27,864 nt of DNA. It comes from a virus. Below the pieces are notes generated by a model. The model had not been told where the DNA came from. It did not search any database and worked only from the letters and a program-made list of their open reading frames with translations. Positions 25,658-27,864 of the stretch are shown here, one piece after another (positions within the stretch are counted from its first letter, which is position 1; every line of letters begins with the position of its first letter). The translations under genes were made by a program, and so were the position numbers. The stretch spans positions 1 through 27,864 of the IMG/VR virus record IMGVR_UViG_3300044530_001285. The stretch is one strand, 5' to 3'.

Positions 25658-27864
25658 TCATCCCTGACGCGACAAGTTGGATTCCGCAGTTGCATTCGCA
25701 CGCTGAATATCAGCGGTTGTCTTCGCATTCCGGCGTGACAAATCTGCCATCGCCTTCGTGTTCTGACGTTGAATGTTGGCCATAGTCTCGGCGTTCTGGC
25801 GAGCGATTTTCGCTTGAACCTCCGCGTTCATCACGGCGGTACGAGGATCGGAGCCTTGCTGAATCGCCTGAGCTTGCTGCTGCTGCGCCATCGCTTGCTG
25901 CTGCTCTTGGAGCATCTGGCCAAGCTGCTCAACGGTCTGCCCGAGCATCCCGAGCTGCTGGACGTACGCATCGACCTGCTGCTTGCGCGACGGATCGGTT
26001 GCGAGCCTCTGGATGTGCTGCTGAACATGCTGACCAATACCCTGCATGAAGAGCATGATTTCCTCTGGGTTTCCGCCACCTTGAAGCGATGACGCTGCTT
26101 CGTTCGCCGCGCCAAGGTGAGTCTCGATGTGGATGATCTGATTCTGCGTATCGGTGACGAGCGGCATGTTGCCCTGACGTAGTGAGGCGTGTTCCAGAAC
26201 GGCCAGAGCGGCTTGATCCTGCGTACGAGACGACTGGAGCTGAGAGGGCAGATAACGATCCACCATCTGTTGGCCAACCTGTGCGGCAATATAGTCCTTG
26301 AGCAGGTTAATTTTGCCGCCCTCTGGAAGCGAACCGGACAACTGGAGAAGCGAACCGAGGAGCTGTTGCTTAGCGAACTGTGAACCTTGGCCCACGGTCC
26401 TAGTCGCTTCAACGTAGTCGATATCGATCATCGCCTGCACCGGAACGCCGCGCTCTTTGCATCGACGCTGGAACTCGATGGCGTCCTTATCGGACTTCGT
26501 AATCGGGTTCAGATTAGGATTCGAAGCGCGGTTGTACCGTTCCTCAAAGAAGGAATCGAGCTGAGTGTAATACCGGCTCAACTGCGTCTTACCGATTGCG
26601 GACTGCTGCGAGACGATGGCTTGGACTTCCGTCGCTGTCCGTGGGTTGCCCTGCGGCTTGTTGAGCGATTGGCGATACTGAGAGAGATTGCCTTGAAGAA
26701 CATTTTCAAGGTCCGCATTGACCGCCATTGGAGCATCCAGAACTCCAGCAATATTCTGCTGAACGACTTCGTAATCTGGCGGAAGAATGGCATACGGTCC
26801 TTGCTGTACGACGCTTGTCTTGCTCAGCGCATTGGCGTTCAGGGGTCGGAATAGAATCTGAGTCCTCGCAAACGCGCTGTCTACCATTGAGCAGCGAAGA
26901 CGATTCTTTAGCTCCATCGGCTGAAGCATCTTGATACCTAAGCCCTTAACACCGTGATGTTCGCCGTCGCCACGGTCGTAGTACATCGGATGAATGACCT
27001 GCTCCCACCGGCTGAACCGGCGAAGCTTGCGATACATAAAGCTCTCGCTGTCGCGTTCGTCGATGATTACATGGCTGATCTGACCATCGAATTCCTTGTA
27101 GAAAACGTGGCACATCAAGACCACCTCGGAACGAGCGGAAAACGTGATGTCGTTCGAGCGAAGCTGCTTCTGGAAGAACTCCCAGTCGTACTGAACACCT
27201 GAGCGATACGGCTCGGGCATCGCGGCACGAATGCGCTCGCGGACATAATCGACATCCCAACCGGAAGCTTTTGCCGCCTTTTCGTCTTGGATCTTCTCGA
27301 ACAGATCATCCACGCCCATGCGCGTACGGACGCAGGCCACCTTCCAGTCGCTCACGTTTGACTTGGTGCCGTCTGGGACGAGCAGATCCGTCGCCATGAT
27401 GGCTTTGCAGCGCCAGTTGGTGTTGTCCTCGAAGATCAACGGACCGTCGCCAATGAGAACCATCTCACGCTGCGAGAGCTGCATGATGTAGTCGAAGTCC
27501 TTGTCGAGCTTCTGGAGCCGGTCAAACTCCTCGGTGATGATCTTCGACCATTCCTCCCGCTTATCCATGTCGTTGCCGTACGCGGTACGAATGTTCGTGT
27601 AGGTCGGAACCTCGGCGAACACATCGTAGAAGGCTGACATCGCCAGCGTGAGGAACGCTTCCGACTCACGGAAGTTGACGTTGGTGCGAAACGCTTGGTT
27701 GTTGCGGCGCAGTTCTGCTGGATTGTACGGAGGATTTCCATCGACCAGACCGCGCAGCTTGGCTCGCGTACTATTACGCAGCTCATCGGCCATGATAAGC
27801 TTCTGGAAGATTTCGCGAGCGGATGCCGCGTCGGCTATGCGCGTTTCAGGCGCTTTGCCGTCTT
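25658..27864 (-). CDS. Portal protein (N-terminus beyond the window)
   Basis: The frame is open to the right edge; an in-frame Met at 27793 is probably internal, since GKAPETRIADAASAREIFQK continues upstream of it without a stop. More than 730 residues. Signs of a portal: TLAMSAFYDVFAEVPTYTNI near the N-terminus, many Trp/Tyr strands, GPYAILPPDYEVVQQNIAGV, LSQYRQSLNKPQGNPRTATE, and AIGKTQLSRYYTQLDSFFEE, typical of long podovirus-type connectors. The C-terminal 150 residues are Gln-rich and helical. The last 49 residues are four 11-residue repeats (IARQNAETMAN and similar), predicted to make a straight coiled helix, as a portal barrel. It is the first visible gene of the operon with the sugar cassette. 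Confidence 0.75.
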   Translation of the reverse strand, partial: DGKAPETRIADAASAREIFQKLIMADELRNSTRAKLRGLVDGNPPYNPAELRRNNQAFRTNVNFRESEAFLTLAMSAFYDVFAEVPTYTNIRTAYGNDMDKREEWSKIITEEFDRLQKLDKDFDYIMQLSQREMVLIGDGPLIFEDNTNWRCKAIMATDLLVPDGTKSNVSDWKVACVRTRMGVDDLFEKIQDEKAAKASGWDVDYVRERIRAAMPEPYRSGVQYDWEFFQKQLRSNDITFSARSEVVLMCHVFYKEFDGQISHVIIDERDSESFMYRKLRRFSRWEQVIHPMYYDRGDGEHHGVKGLGIKMLQPMELKNRLRCSMVDSAFARTQILFRPLNANALSKTSVVQQGPYAILPPDYEVVQQNIAGVLDAPMAVNADLENVLQGNLSQYRQSLNKPQGNPRTATEVQAIVSQQSAIGKTQLSRYYTQLDSFFEERYNRASNPNLNPITKSDKDAIEFQRRCKERGVPVQAMIDIDYVEATRTVGQGSQFAKQQLLGSLLQLSGSLPEGGKINLLKDYIAAQVGQQMVDRYLPSQLQSSRTQDQAALAVLEHASLRQGNMPLVTDTQNQIIHIETHLGAANEAASSLQGGGNPEEIMLFMQGIGQHVQQHIQRLATDPSRKQQVDAYVQQLGMLGQTVEQLGQMLQEQQQAMAQQQQAQAIQQGSDPRTAVMNAEVQAKIARQNAETMANIQRQNTKAMADLSRRNAKTTADIQRANATAESNLSRQG

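Noticed and set aside
25831-26412. 193-residue minus-strand frame in the portal gene
   Set aside because: Ser/Arg-rich shadow of the portal in another phase.
1-27864. Integrase, repressor or attachment site marking a temperate phage
   Set aside because: No integrase motif was found. The MerR-type HTH and RHH proteins alone do not show lysogeny; missing genome ends prevent a firm statement.
1-27864. CRISPR array
   Set aside because: Repeats present are short, coding or palindromic; none are regularly spaced units with unique spacers.

Overview
The window is part of the genome of a double-stranded DNA tailed bacteriophage (Caudoviricetes), probably from an environmental sample. It carries a RecT/exonuclease/RuvC/SSB recombination set, a coat protein, a scaffold-like protein, a long portal protein, a fibre with an S74 intramolecular chaperone and a holin cassette. 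Most genes start on the 4-base ATGA/GTGA overlap of the gene before. No integrase, tRNA, rRNA, CRISPR array or insertion sequence was seen. The long portal (more than 730 residues) with a helical C-terminal tail, and the lack of any visible sheath or tape-measure gene, suggest a podovirus-like particle, but both ends of the genome are missing. A small lipoprotein overlapping a small inner-membrane candidate suggests a Gram-negative host. The host phylum cannot be named from this sequence.

Layout. (1) Positions 1-13787, minus strand, early/accessory arm. It is read from right to left. It begins with many small unknown genes, including two TPGPW-type proteins and a small lysozyme-fold transglycosylase. 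It continues through a hairpin-rich gap (8703-9077) with one good sigma70-like promoter. Next come two unknown genes, then a tandem stem-branch element (7587-7754), then HTH protein, RecT-like annealase, PD-(D/E)XK exonuclease and a possible DNA-binding protein. A mosaic group of coiled-coil proteins follows (3704-5238), then an RHH protein, an SF2 helicase, SSB, a RuvC-like resolvase and tiny genes to the left edge. (2) Positions 13788-14049, a divergent control region with two 12-bp direct repeats. (3) Positions 14080-20594, plus strand: small-terminase-like protein, PD-(D/E)XK nuclease, major capsid protein followed by terminators, two paired small tail-type proteins, S74 fibre, fibre-associated proteins, two holin-like proteins, an overlapping spanin-like pair and a GSGPYK-repeat peptide. 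(4) Positions 20606-20638, a bidirectional terminator between converging modules. (5) Positions 20659-27864, minus strand, read from right to left: portal, GT-A glycosyltransferase, SAM methyltransferase, GT25 glycosyltransferase, GH130-like propeller protein, small protein, scaffold.

How it fits together. The early arm supplies recombination: exonuclease resects, RecT anneals, SSB protects and a RuvC-like enzyme resolves. The coat is on the opposite strand from portal and scaffold, so assembly parts are made from two converging transcripts. The strongest candidate for an undescribed system is the four-gene sugar/methyl cassette lying between portal and scaffold in one tightly packed operon. 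Its position suggests that the glycan chemistry acts on the virion or is needed with virion assembly. Other notable signals are the tandem structured element at 7587-7754, the repeated SD/GTGA coupling unit in the mosaic coiled-coil genes, and a repeated A-rich leader without Shine-Dalgarno sequence upstream of several early genes.
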